Part shown: piece after piece, positions 1-9,520 of the stretch | Layout of the letters: every line of letters begins with the position of its first letter | Numbering within the stretch: position 1 is the first letter of the stretch | NCBI RefSeq assembly: GCF_900187975.1 | Contig: NZ_FZPC01000001.1 | Coordinates: 124,001 to 188,000, forward strand | From: Pseudomonas delhiensis | GTDB lineage: Bacteria > Pseudomonadota > Gammaproteobacteria > Pseudomonadales > Pseudomonadaceae | Reading direction: 5' to 3' | Length of the DNA stretch: 64,000 nucleotides | Notes under the pieces: generated by a model | Told to the model about the DNA's origin: nothing | The model's input: the letters and a program-made list of their open reading frames with translations, nothing else | Database searches by the model: none | Translations under genes and position numbers: made by a program

Positions 1-20
1 CATCGCGGATGTAATCCATT

Positions 21-38
21 GGCCATTAAAAGCATCCC
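21..38 (+). promoter_or_regulatory. Candidate AmrZ (AlgZ) binding site upstream of algD
   Basis: The sequence GGCCATTAAAAGCATCCC resembles the P. aeruginosa algD AmrZ site as I remember it (GGCCATTACCAGCC). It lies about 290 bp upstream of the start site inferred from the AlgU-type promoter at 278-305, close to the published distance in P. aeruginosa. AmrZ is a ribbon-helix-helix activator of algD. The match is by eye and the function is inferred. Confidence 0.5.
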
Positions 39-101
39 GCCATTACATGCAATTCAAGATTGCAAGTTGCACGAAATACCTTGAAACACCCTCCCGGGCA
101 T

Positions 102-111
102 CCTGAACGGT
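102..111 (-). promoter_or_regulatory. Possible AlgR half-site
   Basis: The minus strand reads ACCGTTC, seven bases of the AlgR consensus ACCGTTCGTC. A seven-base match is weak, and its position (about -205) does not match the known far-upstream AlgR sites of P. aeruginosa. Confidence 0.25.
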
Positions 112-277
112 AGCTGAACGAAGTGTAAAACGGCTGAATCACTGCGGAACTTTTCCCAGCCGTTGCATTTTGCAAGCCCGCCGAAAACGACGCTCGCGTT
201 ACAAGCTGATATCAAAAGCGCGCTCTTTGATGGCCAATGGATATTTAATTCCGACGGCCTCACAGGATGGGTGGCAG

Positions 278-305
278 GAACTATCGAGCGGCGTCGAACA
301 TCCTA
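278..305 (+). promoter_or_regulatory. AlgU (sigma-22, RpoE-like) promoter of the alginate operon
   Basis: GAACTA at 278-283 and TCCTA at 301-305 are separated by 17 bp. The P. aeruginosa algD promoter is GAACTT-N17-TCCTA, so spacing and -10 are identical and the -35 differs in one base. The start site should fall near 311-313, giving a leader of about 340 nt before algD; P. aeruginosa has a similarly long leader. Other GAACT-like motifs at 147, 425 and 512 lack a good -10. Expected control is by envelope stress through MucA/AlgU. Confidence 0.75.
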
Positions 306-652
306 CTTCCGCAACGCCCAATCATGGGTTTGTTGCCCATAACAGGTTTTTCGAAAACGCATCGAGCGGCGCTCGACGGCCTCGTTCAACCTGAATAATT
401 TCAATGGCTTATGAAATTAATGCAGAACTCCAAAGCAAACTTTAGCGCATCGGAAGAGTGCAATTAGTTCTAACTTTGCAATCCTCCTGAAACATTAAAG
501 TGCATGCCGCGGAACTCTGCCCGAATTGAGTGCAGAAAATTCGAGTCACTCACGGACTGCCTGAAGCGGCGCGCCTGAAAGGGGCGCCGCGACAAAAGGG
601 AATTGGCCAGACGGCCAACTTTTAACAGCTCGACAAAGCAGAGGTGAATACG

Positions 653-1963
653 ATGCGTATCAGCATCTTTGGTCTTGGCTACGTCGGTGCAGTATGCGCC
701 GGTTGCCTGTCCGCCCGTGGTCACGAAGTGATCGGCGTGGACGTTTCCACCACCAAGATCGACCTGATCAACCGCGGCAAGTCGCCCATCGTCGAACCGG
801 GGCTGGAGCCCCTGCTGGAACAGGGCATCCGCACCTCGCGGCTGTCGGGCACCACCGACTTCAAGCAGGCGGTGCTGGACAGCGACGTCTCCTTCATCTG
901 CGTCGGCACCCCGAGCAAGAAGAACGGCGACCTGGACCTGGGCTACATCGAGAGCGTGTGCCGCGAGATCGGCTACGCCATCCGCGAGAAGGCCGGCCGC
1001 CACACCGTGGTGGTGCGCAGCACCGTGCTGCCGGGCACCGTGAAGAACGTGGTGATCCCGATCATCGAGGACTGCTCGGGCAAGCAGGCCGGCGTCGACT
1101 TCGGCGTCGGCACCAACCCGGAATTCCTCCGCGAGAGCACTGCGATCAAGGACTACGACTTCCCGCCCATGACCGTCATCGGCGAGCTGGACGCCCAGAC
1201 CGGCGACCTGCTGGAGGAAATCTACCGCGAGCTGGACGCGCCGATCATCCGCAAGTCCATCGAGGTCGCGGAAATGATCAAGTACACCTGCAACGTCTGG
1301 CACGCGGCCAAGGTCACCTTCGCCAACGAGATCGGCAACATCGCCAAGGCCGTCGGCGTCGATGGCCGCGAGGTGATGGACGTGGTCTGCCAGGACCGCA
1401 AGCTGAACCTGTCGCGCTACTACATGAAGCCCGGCTTCGCCTTCGGCGGCTCCTGCCTGCCCAAGGACGTGCGCGCCCTCACCTACCGCGCCGGCCAGCT
1501 GGACGTCGAGCACCCGATGATCGGCTCGATCATGCGCAGCAACGCCTACCAGGTGCAGAAGGCCTTCGACATCATCACCGCCCACGGCAGCCGCAAGGTC
1601 GGCCTGCTCGGCCTGTCGTTCAAGTCCGGCACCGACGACCTGCGCGAAAGCCCGCTGGTGGAACTGGCCGAGATGCTCATCGGCAAGGGCTACGAGCTGC
1701 AGATCTTCGACCGCAACGTCGAGTACGCCCGCGTCCATGGCGCGAACAAGGAGTACATCGAGTCGAAGATCCCCCACGTCTCCTCGCTGCTGGTCTCCGA
1801 CCTCGACCAGGTGGTGAAGACCTCCGACGTGCTGGTGCTGGGCAACGGCGACGAGCTGTTCGTCGACGTGGTGAACAAGGCGCCCGAGGGCAAGAAGGTG
1901 GTCGACCTGATCGGCTTCATGGCCCACGGCACCGACGAGCGCGCCGAAGGCATCTGCTGGTAA
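653..1963 (+). CDS. algD: GDP-mannose 6-dehydrogenase AlgD
   Basis: AlgD oxidises GDP-mannose to GDP-mannuronate with two NAD+, the committed step of alginate synthesis, in the cytoplasm. The 436-residue protein starts with a Rossmann motif (GLGYVG, residues 7-12), and the catalytic cysteine in FGGSCLPKD is C268, as in P. aeruginosa. The ATG at 653 was chosen over an in-frame GTG at 644 because it gives the conserved family N-terminus and sits behind GAGGTG at 641-646. It is the first gene of the operon, preceded by a leader of about 340 nt. A palindromic repeat separates it from alg8. Confidence 0.98.
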   Translation: MRISIFGLGYVGAVCAGCLSARGHEVIGVDVSTTKIDLINRGKSPIVEPGLEPLLEQGIRTSRLSGTTDFKQAVLDSDVSFICVGTPSKKNGDLDLGYIESVCREIGYAIREKAGRHTVVVRSTVLPGTVKNVVIPIIEDCSGKQAGVDFGVGTNPEFLRESTAIKDYDFPPMTVIGELDAQTGDLLEEIYRELDAPIIRKSIEVAEMIKYTCNVWHAAKVTFANEIGNIAKAVGVDGREVMDVVCQDRKLNLSRYYMKPGFAFGGSCLPKDVRALTYRAGQLDVEHPMIGSIMRSNAYQVQKAFDIITAHGSRKVGLLGLSFKSGTDDLRESPLVELAEMLIGKGYELQIFDRNVEYARVHGANKEYIESKIPHVSSLLVSDLDQVVKTSDVLVLGNGDELFVDVVNKAPEGKKVVDLIGFMAHGTDERAEGICW

Positions 1964-1974
1964 GCGCCTGAAAG

Positions 1975-2046
1975 TCGCTGGATCCCCGCGTTCGCGGGGA
2001 TGACGGGGAAAGCCCGTCACTCCCGCGAACGCGGGAGCCCAGCGCC
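1975..2046 (+). repeat. Paired palindromic repeat between algD and alg8
   Basis: Two inverted units face each other. Each is itself a palindrome (core CCCGCGTTCGCGGG, then CCCGCGAACGCGGG) flanked by CGCTGG and CCAGCG. The same family recurs at 7733-7868, 12176-12201 and 52868-52896. In the alginate mRNA it could fold into a long hairpin directly after the algD stop. Confidence 0.85.
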
Positions 2047-2078
2047 TCAGCCCTACGACGCGACTGACGGACCTCATC

Positions 2079-3560
2079 ATGGACGCATACAAACGAGCCC
2101 TCGGCGAAGCCACCGGCTGGCTGGCCTTCCTCTGCCTGCTGATGGGCCTGGCGCTGCTCGTGCCGCCGACGGTGTTCGACCCCAATGCCCGCGACTTCCT
2201 GCTGATCATCGGCGCGGTGGGCATCTGGCGCTACTCCATGGGCGGCCTGCACTTCCTGCGCGGCATGCTCTTCCTGCACCTCGTCTACCCGCACTACAAG
2301 CGGCGCCTGCGCAAGCTCGGCAAGGCGGCGGACCCGTCCCACGTCTACCTGATGGTCACCAGCTTCCGCATCGACGCCATGACCACCTCCATGGTCTACC
2401 GCTCGGTGATCCAGGAGGCCATCGCCTGCGGCTACCCGACCACCGTGGTCTGCTCCATCGTCGAGATGTCCGACCAGGTGCTGATCAAGCAGCAGTGGCA
2501 CAAGCTCAACCCGCCGGCCCACGTGAAGCTGGACTTCGTGCGCATCCCCGGCACCGGCAAGCGCGACGGCCTGGCCCACGGCTTCCGCGCCATCTCCCGG
2601 CACATGCCCGACGAAGGCTCGGTGGTGGCGGTGATCGACGGCGACACCGTGCTCGAACCCGGCGTGGTCAAGGCCACGGTGCCCTGGTTCAAGCTGTTCC
2701 CCCAGGTCGGCGGCCTGACCACCAACGAATTCTGCGAGGTGCAGGGCGGCTACGTGATGAGCCAGTGGCACAAGCTGCGCTTCGCCCAGCGCCACATCAA
2801 CATGTGCTCCATGGCCCTGTCCAAGCGCGTGCTGACCATGACCGGGCGCATGTCGGTGTTCCGCGCCGCGGTGGTCACCGACCCCGACTTCATCGCCGAC
2901 GTCGAGGCCGACCACCTGGACCACTGGCGCCTGGGGCGCTTCCAGTTCCTCACCGGCGACGACAAGTCCAGCTGGTACAGCCTGATGCGCCTGGGCTACG
3001 ACACCTTCTACGTGCCGGACGCGGCCATCAACACCGTCGAGCACCCGCCGGAGAAGAGCTTCATCAAGGCCAGCCGCAAGCTGATGTTCCGCTGGTACGG
3101 CAACAACCTGCGGCAGAACTCCCGCGCCCTGGCCCTGGGCCCCCGGCGCCTGGGCTGGTTCACCACCGTGGTGCTGTTCGACCAGCGCCTGTCCATGTGG
3201 ACCTGCCTGCTCGGCCTGGTGGCGGCGATCATCGCCAGCATCAAGTACAGCATCACCTTCCTGCTGGTGTACCTGCTGTGGATCGGCATCACCCGCCTGA
3301 TCCTCACCCTGCTGCTGTCGCTGTCCGGCCACCCGATCGGCCCGGCCTACCCGCTGATCCTCTATTACAACCAGATCGTCGGCGCCCTGGTGAAGATCTA
3401 CGTGTTCTTCCGCCTCGACCAGCAGTCCTGGACGCGCCAGAGCACCAAGCTCGACCGCGGCCTGAACAGCTACCAGCGCTGGTTCAACACCTGGTCCTCG
3501 CGCGCCATGACCTTCTCTGCCGCCAGTGTGTTCGTCGCCGTACTCCTGACGATCGTATGA
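2079..3560 (+). CDS. alg8: Alginate polymerase catalytic subunit Alg8
   Basis: Alg8 is the inner-membrane family 2 glycosyltransferase that polymerises GDP-mannuronate and passes the chain to the periplasm together with Alg44. The 493-residue protein (P. aeruginosa: 494) has hydrophobic segments near residues 15-35 and 45-75, a cytoplasmic GT2 core with the nucleotide-binding DGDT, an acidic DVEAD motif and the FRWYGNN acceptor-site region, then several C-terminal membrane helices. It lies second in the operon, directly after the interspersed repeat, and is followed by alg44 after 58 bp. Confidence 0.97.
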   Translation: MDAYKRALGEATGWLAFLCLLMGLALLVPPTVFDPNARDFLLIIGAVGIWRYSMGGLHFLRGMLFLHLVYPHYKRRLRKLGKAADPSHVYLMVTSFRIDAMTTSMVYRSVIQEAIACGYPTTVVCSIVEMSDQVLIKQQWHKLNPPAHVKLDFVRIPGTGKRDGLAHGFRAISRHMPDEGSVVAVIDGDTVLEPGVVKATVPWFKLFPQVGGLTTNEFCEVQGGYVMSQWHKLRFAQRHINMCSMALSKRVLTMTGRMSVFRAAVVTDPDFIADVEADHLDHWRLGRFQFLTGDDKSSWYSLMRLGYDTFYVPDAAINTVEHPPEKSFIKASRKLMFRWYGNNLRQNSRALALGPRRLGWFTTVVLFDQRLSMWTCLLGLVAAIIASIKYSITFLLVYLLWIGITRLILTLLLSLSGHPIGPAYPLILYYNQIVGALVKIYVFFRLDQQSWTRQSTKLDRGLNSYQRWFNTWSSRAMTFSAASVFVAVLLTIV

Positions 3561-3618
3561 CCCCTTGAGCAACCGGCCCGCGGCCGATCCGACCCGTTTC
3601 GAACATAGGACCGACTTC

Positions 3619-4788
3619 ATGAATACCGCCGTCAACGTCAACGTCGTGCACGAATCCGAAGCCCAGCGCCAGCACGCGCGGGTCAAGCTGCCCGCGCGCA
3701 TCCGCTACATCGGCGCCAACCGCGAGGGCGTCGACGCAAGGCTGCTGGACCTTTCCGCCGGCGGCTTCGCCTTCACCGCCAGCGGCGCGCCGATCCAGGT
3801 CGGCGACATCCACAAGGGCAAGCTGCTGTTCCAGATCGACAGCATCAGCTTCGCCCTGGAGGTGGAGTTCCAGGTGCGCTCCTTCGACCCGGACAGCCGC
3901 CGCACCGGCTGCGAGTTCCAGCACCTGAAGCCGCGCGAGGTCGCCGCCCTGCGCTACCTGATCACCGCGTACCTGGCCGGCGAGGTGGTCAGCGTCGGCG
4001 ACATGCTCAACACCCTGCAGCGCGAGAACTTCACCAAGGCCCGCAAGCACGGCGGCGCCGGCGGCGGCATGGGCTTCTTCGGCCGCGTCCGCGCGGTGAC
4101 CCTGAGCACCGCCATCTTCGTGGTCGGCGTCGGCGCCTTCGCCTTCATCCTCAACCAGCTGTACAACCTGTACTTCGTCACCCATGCCGACTCCGGCGTG
4201 GTCAACATCCCCGCCCAGCAGATCACCATGCCCCGCGAGGGCACCGTGGACAGCCTGGTGCAGCTGGACGCCGACGTGGCCAAGGGCGCGCCCATCGCCA
4301 CCTTCTCCACCAGCCTGCTGGACCTGCTCAAGGGCAACCTGTCCGACGAGCAGCTCAACCCCGGCAACATCGAGAAGCTCTTCGGCCACCAGCTCAAGGG
4401 CACCCTCACCAGCCCCTGCGACTGCCGGGTGATCGAGCAGCGCGTCGCCAACGGCCAGTACGCCAACAAGGGCGACGTGATCTTCACCCTGGCCCCGCGC
4501 GAGGCCAGCGCCACCGTCGAGGCGCGCTTCGCCTATCGCAACGCCGCCGAGCTCTCGCCGGGCACCCTGGTGCACTTCCAGGTCGCCGGCGACAGCGAGG
4601 TGCGCAGCGGCCGCATCCTGCGCACCGCGCCGGTGGATGGCGACCTGTCCTCGGAAATCCGTGCGCAGATCCAGCCCGAGCAGCCGCTGGACAGCCAGCT
4701 CGCCGGGCGCCCGGCGGAAGTCAGCATCGGCGGCCTGCCCGGCCGCACCCTGCTGAACAAGGCCATGGCCATGGCCACCGCGCGCTGA
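3619..4788 (+). CDS. alg44: c-di-GMP receptor and co-polymerase Alg44
   Basis: Alg44 activates Alg8 when its cytoplasmic PilZ domain binds c-di-GMP. The protein has 389 residues, as in P. aeruginosa. The PilZ ligand residues are all present at the known numbers: R17 and R21 (QRQHAR) and D44/S46 (DLSAGG). A single transmembrane helix lies near residues 160-180, followed by a periplasmic HlyD-like region. The ATG at 3619 is preferred over an upstream in-frame start at 3565 because it yields the family N-terminus and has AGGA just upstream. This is the step at which alginate output responds to cellular c-di-GMP. Confidence 0.97.
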   Translation: MNTAVNVNVVHESEAQRQHARVKLPARIRYIGANREGVDARLLDLSAGGFAFTASGAPIQVGDIHKGKLLFQIDSISFALEVEFQVRSFDPDSRRTGCEFQHLKPREVAALRYLITAYLAGEVVSVGDMLNTLQRENFTKARKHGGAGGGMGFFGRVRAVTLSTAIFVVGVGAFAFILNQLYNLYFVTHADSGVVNIPAQQITMPREGTVDSLVQLDADVAKGAPIATFSTSLLDLLKGNLSDEQLNPGNIEKLFGHQLKGTLTSPCDCRVIEQRVANGQYANKGDVIFTLAPREASATVEARFAYRNAAELSPGTLVHFQVAGDSEVRSGRILRTAPVDGDLSSEIRAQIQPEQPLDSQLAGRPAEVSIGGLPGRTLLNKAMAMATAR

Positions 4789-4798
4789 GGACCCAAGC

Positions 4799-6196
4799 AT
4801 GAACGCCATCGCCCACCATCCGCTGCGCGGCGCCGCCCTGGCCCTGGCCATCGGCCTGGCCGCCGGCTGCGCCGGCCTGCCGGACCAGCGCCTGGCCGAC
4901 GAGGCCATGGCCCGCGGCGACATCGCCACCGCCCAGGCCAACTACCAGGCCCTGGCCACCCTCGGCTACACCGACGCGCAGATCGGCCTGGCCGACATGC
5001 AGGCCGCCAGCGGCGACAGCGCCGCCCAGGCCAAGGCCGAGAAGCTCTACCGCGACGCGGCCGAGACCTCGCCGCGGGCCCGCGCGCGCCTGGGCAAGTG
5101 GCTGGCGGCCAAGCCCGGCGCCAGCGACGCCGAGCACCGCGAGGCCGAGCAACTGCTCAACCGCGCCTTCGACGAAGGCGAGGACAGCGCCCTGGTGCCG
5201 CTGATCGTGCTCTACCTGCAGTACCCGCAGGCCTGGCCGGGGGTCAACCCGCAGCAGCGCATCGACCAGTGGCGCGCCCAGGGCCTGCCCCAGGCGGACC
5301 TGGCGCAGATCATCCTGTACCGCACCCAGGGCACCTACAACCAGCACCTGGGCGAGATCGAGCAGGTCTGCCAGCGCTGGCTGACGCGCATGGACGTGTG
5401 CTGGATGGAGCTGGCCACGGTCTACCAGGTGCAGGGCGACGCGGACAAGCAGAAGGCCCACCTCGACCGCCTGCGCGCCGCGCACAAGGCCGGCCGGGTG
5501 CCGCCCGAGCGCGTGGAATCGGTGGCCCAGGTGCTGGCCGACGCCGACCTCGGCAAGCCCGACCCGCAGACCGCCCAGGCCCTGCTCGGCGAACTGGCGC
5601 CGAGCTATCCCGCGGCCTGGGTCGACCTCGCCAAGCTGCAGTACGACTACCCCGAGCTGGGCGACGTCGACCAGATGCTCGACTACCTGAAGAAAGCCCA
5701 GGACGCCGCCCAGCCGCGCGCCGAGCTGCTGCTGGGGCGCCTGTACTACGACGGCAAGTGGATGCCCCAGGACCCGCAGAAGGCCGAGCAGCACCTGCTC
5801 AAGGCCGCCGCCAGCGAGCCCCAGGCACACTACTACCTGGGGCAGATCTACCGCCGCGGCTTCCTCGGCAAGGTCTACCCGCAGAAGGCCGCCGACCACC
5901 TGCTGATCGCCGCCCGCGCAGGCCAGGCCAGCGCCGACATGGCCCTGGCCCAGCTCTGGTCGCAAGGCCGCGGCGTGCAGCCCAACCGCGTCAACGCCTA
6001 CGTCTTCGGCACCCTGGCGCAGCGCCAGCAGATACCCCAGGCCGGCGACCTGATGAGCGAACTGCAACCGCAGCTGCAGCCGGCTGAACTGAGCCAGGCG
6101 CAGCAACTGCTCAAGCGCGAGGAACAGGCCCGCGGCGCCAACTGGCAGGCCACCGTCAGCCTCATGCAGAACGAACAGGAACAAGAAAGCCTATGA
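4799..6196 (+). CDS. algK: Outer-membrane lipoprotein AlgK, TPR/Sel1 scaffold
   Basis: AlgK is a periplasm-facing lipoprotein that helps assemble the AlgE secretin-like porin and the trans-envelope alginate machine. The 465-residue protein has a lipoprotein signal with lipobox LAAGC (C24 becomes lipidated) and then many Sel1/TPR helical repeats, for example the YLGQIY repeat region near residue 345. Its TGA overlaps the ATG of algE (ATGA at 6193-6196), so the two are probably translationally coupled. Confidence 0.96.
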   Translation: MNAIAHHPLRGAALALAIGLAAGCAGLPDQRLADEAMARGDIATAQANYQALATLGYTDAQIGLADMQAASGDSAAQAKAEKLYRDAAETSPRARARLGKWLAAKPGASDAEHREAEQLLNRAFDEGEDSALVPLIVLYLQYPQAWPGVNPQQRIDQWRAQGLPQADLAQIILYRTQGTYNQHLGEIEQVCQRWLTRMDVCWMELATVYQVQGDADKQKAHLDRLRAAHKAGRVPPERVESVAQVLADADLGKPDPQTAQALLGELAPSYPAAWVDLAKLQYDYPELGDVDQMLDYLKKAQDAAQPRAELLLGRLYYDGKWMPQDPQKAEQHLLKAAASEPQAHYYLGQIYRRGFLGKVYPQKAADHLLIAARAGQASADMALAQLWSQGRGVQPNRVNAYVFGTLAQRQQIPQAGDLMSELQPQLQPAELSQAQQLLKREEQARGANWQATVSLMQNEQEQESL

Positions 6197-7713
6197 AGCG
6201 CCCCGACCCGACCTCCGCCCCGCTCCTCCAACCGATCCGCCTGGCCCGCGCCATCCGCCGCGCCCGGCTGTTCCCGGCGATGCTCGGCGCCGGCATGAGC
6301 CTGGCCGGCACCCTGCTGGCCACCGGCGCCTGGGCCGACGACACGCCGCCGAAGAACTACGGCATCGACATCAAGATCACCGCCGAGTCCGAGGACGACC
6401 GCGACCTGGGCACCGCCCACGGCGGCGACCTCAACGGCATCGGCATCGACCTGCGGCCCTGGGCCTTCGGCCAGTGGGGGCAGTGGAGCGCCTACGTGAT
6501 GGGCCAGGCGGTGGCCGCCACCGACACCATCCAGACCGACACCCTGCAGTCCGACGAAGTCGACGCCAGCGGCCGCGACAGCAGCGACGACAAGCGCGAG
6601 CCGGACGACGCCTACCTCGCCCTGCGCGAGTTCTGGGTGGACTACGCCGGCCTCACCCAGTACCCCGGCGAGCACCTGCGCTTCGGCCGCCAGCGCCTGC
6701 GCGACGACAGCGGCATGTGGCAGGACACCAACATCGAGGCGCTGAACTGGACCTTCGACACCACCCTGCTGCGCGCCCACCTGGGCGCCGCCCAGCGCTT
6801 CTCCGAGTACCGCACCGACATCACCGACCTGGCGCCGGAAGACGAGGACCGCACCCACCTGTTCGGCGACATCTCCACGCAGTGGGCGCCGCACCACTGG
6901 GTGGGCCTGCGCCTGCACCACAGCGACGACAGCGGCAACCTGCCGGACCCGGGCGAGACCATCGACTCGCTGGACAAGCGCTCCACCGGCGACCTCACCT
7001 GGGTCGGCGTCGAGGCCAACGGCGACGGCTACAACTACCGTTCGCAGATGCCGCTGAACTACTGGGCCAGCGCCACCTGGCTGACCGGCAACCGCGACCG
7101 CCTGACCAGCGCCGCGGTGGACGGCGAGCGCGTGGCCACCGGCAAGCAGAGCGGCGACGTCAACGCCTACGGCATCGACCTGGGCCTGCGCTGGAACATC
7201 GACGAGCAATGGCGCGCCGGCGTCGGCTACGCCCGCGGCAGCGGCGGCGGCCACGACGGCGAGGACCAGTACGAGCAGACCGGCCTGCAGAGCAACCGCT
7301 CCAACTTCACCGGCACCCGCGCCCGCGTGCACCGCTTCGGCGAGGCCTTCCGCGGCGAGCTTTCCAACCTGCAGGACGCCACCCTGTTCGGCGCCTGGCA
7401 GCTGCGCGACGACTACGACGCCAGCGTCGTGTACCACAAGTTCTGGCGCGTGGACGGCGACTCGGACATCGGCAACAGCGGCATCAGCGCGCCGCTGGAG
7501 AACAACTCCAAGGATATCGGCCAGGAAGTCGACCTGGTGGTCACCAAGTACTTCAAGCAGGGCCTGCTGCCCGCCTCGATGAGCCAGTACATCGACGAGC
7601 CCTCGGCCCTGGTGCGCTTCCGCGGCGGCGTGTTCAAGCCCGGCGACGCCTACGGCAGCCACGTCGACTCGACGATGCACCACGCCTTCGTCGATTTCAT
7701 CTGGCGCTTCTGA
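6193..7713 (+). CDS. algE: Outer-membrane alginate export porin AlgE
   Basis: AlgE is the 18-strand beta-barrel through which alginate leaves the cell. The 506-residue protein (P. aeruginosa: 490) carries a rather long arginine-rich N-terminus before the signal peptide, with likely cleavage after AWA at residue 48. The body keeps the family sequence, including [10 protein letters not shown] and [11 protein letters not shown], and ends with the outer-membrane C-terminal phenylalanine (WRF). A start at M30 would give a more usual signal length, but the ATG at 6193 overlaps the algK stop and is favoured. Confidence 0.97.
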   Translation: MKRPDPTSAPLLQPIRLARAIRRARLFPAMLGAGMSLAGTLLATGAWADDTPPKNYGIDIKITAESEDDRDLGTAHGGDLNGIGIDLRPWAFGQWGQWSAYVMGQAVAATDTIQTDTLQSDEVDASGRDSSDDKREPDDAYLALREFWVDYAGLTQYPGEHLRFGRQRLRDDSGMWQDTNIEALNWTFDTTLLRAHLGAAQRFSEYRTDITDLAPEDEDRTHLFGDISTQWAPHHWVGLRLHHSDDSGNLPDPGETIDSLDKRSTGDLTWVGVEANGDGYNYRSQMPLNYWASATWLTGNRDRLTSAAVDGERVATGKQSGDVNAYGIDLGLRWNIDEQWRAGVGYARGSGGGHDGEDQYEQTGLQSNRSNFTGTRARVHRFGEAFRGELSNLQDATLFGAWQLRDDYDASVVYHKFWRVDGDSDIGNSGISAPLENNSKDIGQEVDLVVTKYFKQGLLPASMSQYIDEPSALVRFRGGVFKPGDAYGSHVDSTMHHAFVDFIWRF

Positions 7714-7732
7714 GGATCAGGGCGATGCGAGC

Positions 7733-7868
7733 TGGCAGTCACTGGTTCCCCGCGTTCGCGGGGATGACGGAACAACCCTCCCGCGTGCGAACGGGCACGG
7801 GGAGCGCGGGGGCTCGCATCCCCCGCCCGGCGACCGTCACTCCCGCGCACGCGGGGAACCAGCGCCTT
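7733..7868 (+). repeat. Paired palindromic repeat between algE and algG
   Basis: Two inverted outer units (cores CCCGCGTTCGCGGG near 7749-7762 and CCCGCGCACGCGGG near 7842-7855) enclose about 75 bp of GC-rich sequence. It is the same family as 1975-2046. The 185-bp algE-algG gap holds nothing else apart from the algG ribosome-binding site. Confidence 0.8.
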
Positions 7869-7898
7869 CCGGCTCCACGCCCACAGGGAGAACCCACC

Positions 7899-9509
7899 AT
7901 GAACCGCCATCCGCTCCCCCTGGCCGCCCTGCTGCTCGGCGGCCTGCTGGCCGCCACGGGCCCCGCCTGGGCCTCGACCCCGGCGGCCAACGCCAAGGAT
8001 GCCGAGGCCAGCGAGCAGCCCTCGCCGGCCAACCAGCCCGGCCACGTCCAGGGCCTCAAGGAAACCGGCAACTACACGGTCACCGCGCTGCCCGAGGGCC
8101 CGCTGCACCTGGAGCCGCCGAAGCTGCCCGACCTCTCCGGCTACACCGCCGAGGCGGTGGCGAAGAAGATCGTGCGCAAGCCCGGCGGCAAGGCCGTGGT
8201 GCAACGCATGGTGCAGCAGCAACCGCTGAAGGAATTCACCGGCGGGCAGAACCGCCTGGCCGAGTGGGTGAAGCGCCAGCGGCAGATGCCCCAGGCCATC
8301 TTCATCGAGGGCGGCTACGTCAACCTCGCGCAGCTCGCCGGCAAGCTCGGCAAGGCGCTGGAGCAGGTCGAGCCCGGCGTGTTCGTCGCCCGCCTGCCGA
8401 TCGTGGTCAGCCAGGGCGCGACCCTCGAGGTCGACGGCAAGGTCAAGGAGCTGCGCCTGTCCCAGGACCGCGGCGCCTTCCTGGTCAACGACGGCAAGCT
8501 GTTCGTGCGCAACACCAAGGTCACCGCCTGGAACGAGGCGAAGGGCGAGCCGGCCTGGTTCAAGAGCCCCAACGAGTTCCGCCCCTTCCTGGTGTCCTGG
8601 GGCGGCGCCGAGGCGTACCTGGTCGACAGCACCTTTACCAGCTTCGGCTACAACGCCTCCAAGGCCTACGGCATCTCCATCTCGCAGTACAGCCCGGGCA
8701 TGGACAAGACCATGAAGCGCCCGCGGCCCAAGGGCTGGGTGATCGGCTCCACCTTCGTCGACAACTGGTACGGCTTCTACTGCTACGAGGCCGACGACCT
8801 GGTGGTGCGCGGCAACACCTACCGCGACAACGTCATCTACGGCATCGACCCGCACGACCGTTCGCACCGCCTGATCATCGCCGAGAACACCGTGTACGGG
8901 ACGAAGAAGAAGCACGGCATCATCGTCTCGCGGGAGGTCAACGACAGCTGGATCTTCCACAACAAGACCTACGACAACCACCTCTCCGGCATCGTCCTGG
9001 ACCGTAACTCCGAACGTAACCTGGTGGCCTACAACGAGGTGTACCGCAACCACTCCGACGGCATCACCCTGTACGAGAGCGGCGACAACCTCATCTACGG
9101 CAACCAGGTGCTGGGCAACCGCCGCCACGGCATCCGCATCCGCAACAGCGTGAACATCCGCCTGTACGAGAACCTCGCCGCCGGCAACCAGCTGCTGGGC
9201 GTGTACGGGCACATCAAGGACCTGTCCAACACCGACCGCAACATCGACCTCGACCCCTTCGACACCAAGGTGTCGCTCATCGTGGTCGGCGGCAAGCTGG
9301 TCGGCAACGGCTCCGGCCCGCTGTCGGTGGATTCGCCGCTGTCGCTGGAACTCTACAAGGTGGCCATGCTCGGCCCGACCAAATCCTCCGGCATCAGCTT
9401 CAACGGCGTGCTCGGCGAGAAGCAGGACCAGATCCTCGACCTGCTCGTGCGCCAGCAGCGCGCCGTGCTGATCGACCCCGTGGAAAGCCAGGCCGAACTG
9501 CAGAATTGA
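7899..9509 (+). CDS. algG: Mannuronan C5-epimerase AlgG
   Basis: AlgG converts D-mannuronate to L-guluronate residues in the periplasmic polymer and also guards the polymer in transit. The 536-residue protein has a Sec signal ending at AWA (residue 25), then a right-handed parallel beta-helix (carbohydrate-binding/sugar-hydrolysis repeats). The catalytic DPHDR motif lies at residues 317-321, with H319 the expected base. The open frame runs far upstream through algE, but the ATG at 7899 has GGGAG 9 bp ahead and gives the correct signal peptide. Confidence 0.97.
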   Translation: MNRHPLPLAALLLGGLLAATGPAWASTPAANAKDAEASEQPSPANQPGHVQGLKETGNYTVTALPEGPLHLEPPKLPDLSGYTAEAVAKKIVRKPGGKAVVQRMVQQQPLKEFTGGQNRLAEWVKRQRQMPQAIFIEGGYVNLAQLAGKLGKALEQVEPGVFVARLPIVVSQGATLEVDGKVKELRLSQDRGAFLVNDGKLFVRNTKVTAWNEAKGEPAWFKSPNEFRPFLVSWGGAEAYLVDSTFTSFGYNASKAYGISISQYSPGMDKTMKRPRPKGWVIGSTFVDNWYGFYCYEADDLVVRGNTYRDNVIYGIDPHDRSHRLIIAENTVYGTKKKHGIIVSREVNDSWIFHNKTYDNHLSGIVLDRNSERNLVAYNEVYRNHSDGITLYESGDNLIYGNQVLGNRRHGIRIRNSVNIRLYENLAAGNQLLGVYGHIKDLSNTDRNIDLDPFDTKVSLIVVGGKLVGNGSGPLSVDSPLSLELYKVAMLGPTKSSGISFNGVLGEKQDQILDLLVRQQRAVLIDPVESQAELQN

Positions 9510-9520
9510 GGACCCGTACC

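Noticed and set aside
147-175. Alternative AlgU promoter with GAACTT at 147
   Set aside because: The -35 is perfect but no TCTGA or TCCTA-like -10 occurs at 16-17 bp; the promoter at 278-305 fits far better.
170-394. Open frame of 74 codons in the algD leader region
   Set aside because: It crosses the AlgU promoter and has no domain or good start.
470-2224. Long minus-strand open frame over algD (584 codons), and similar long antisense frames across most of the window
   Set aside because: They lie opposite well-identified genes, and their low-complexity composition (rich in V, A, L, H, D, R) is typical of antisense reading in GC-rich coding DNA.
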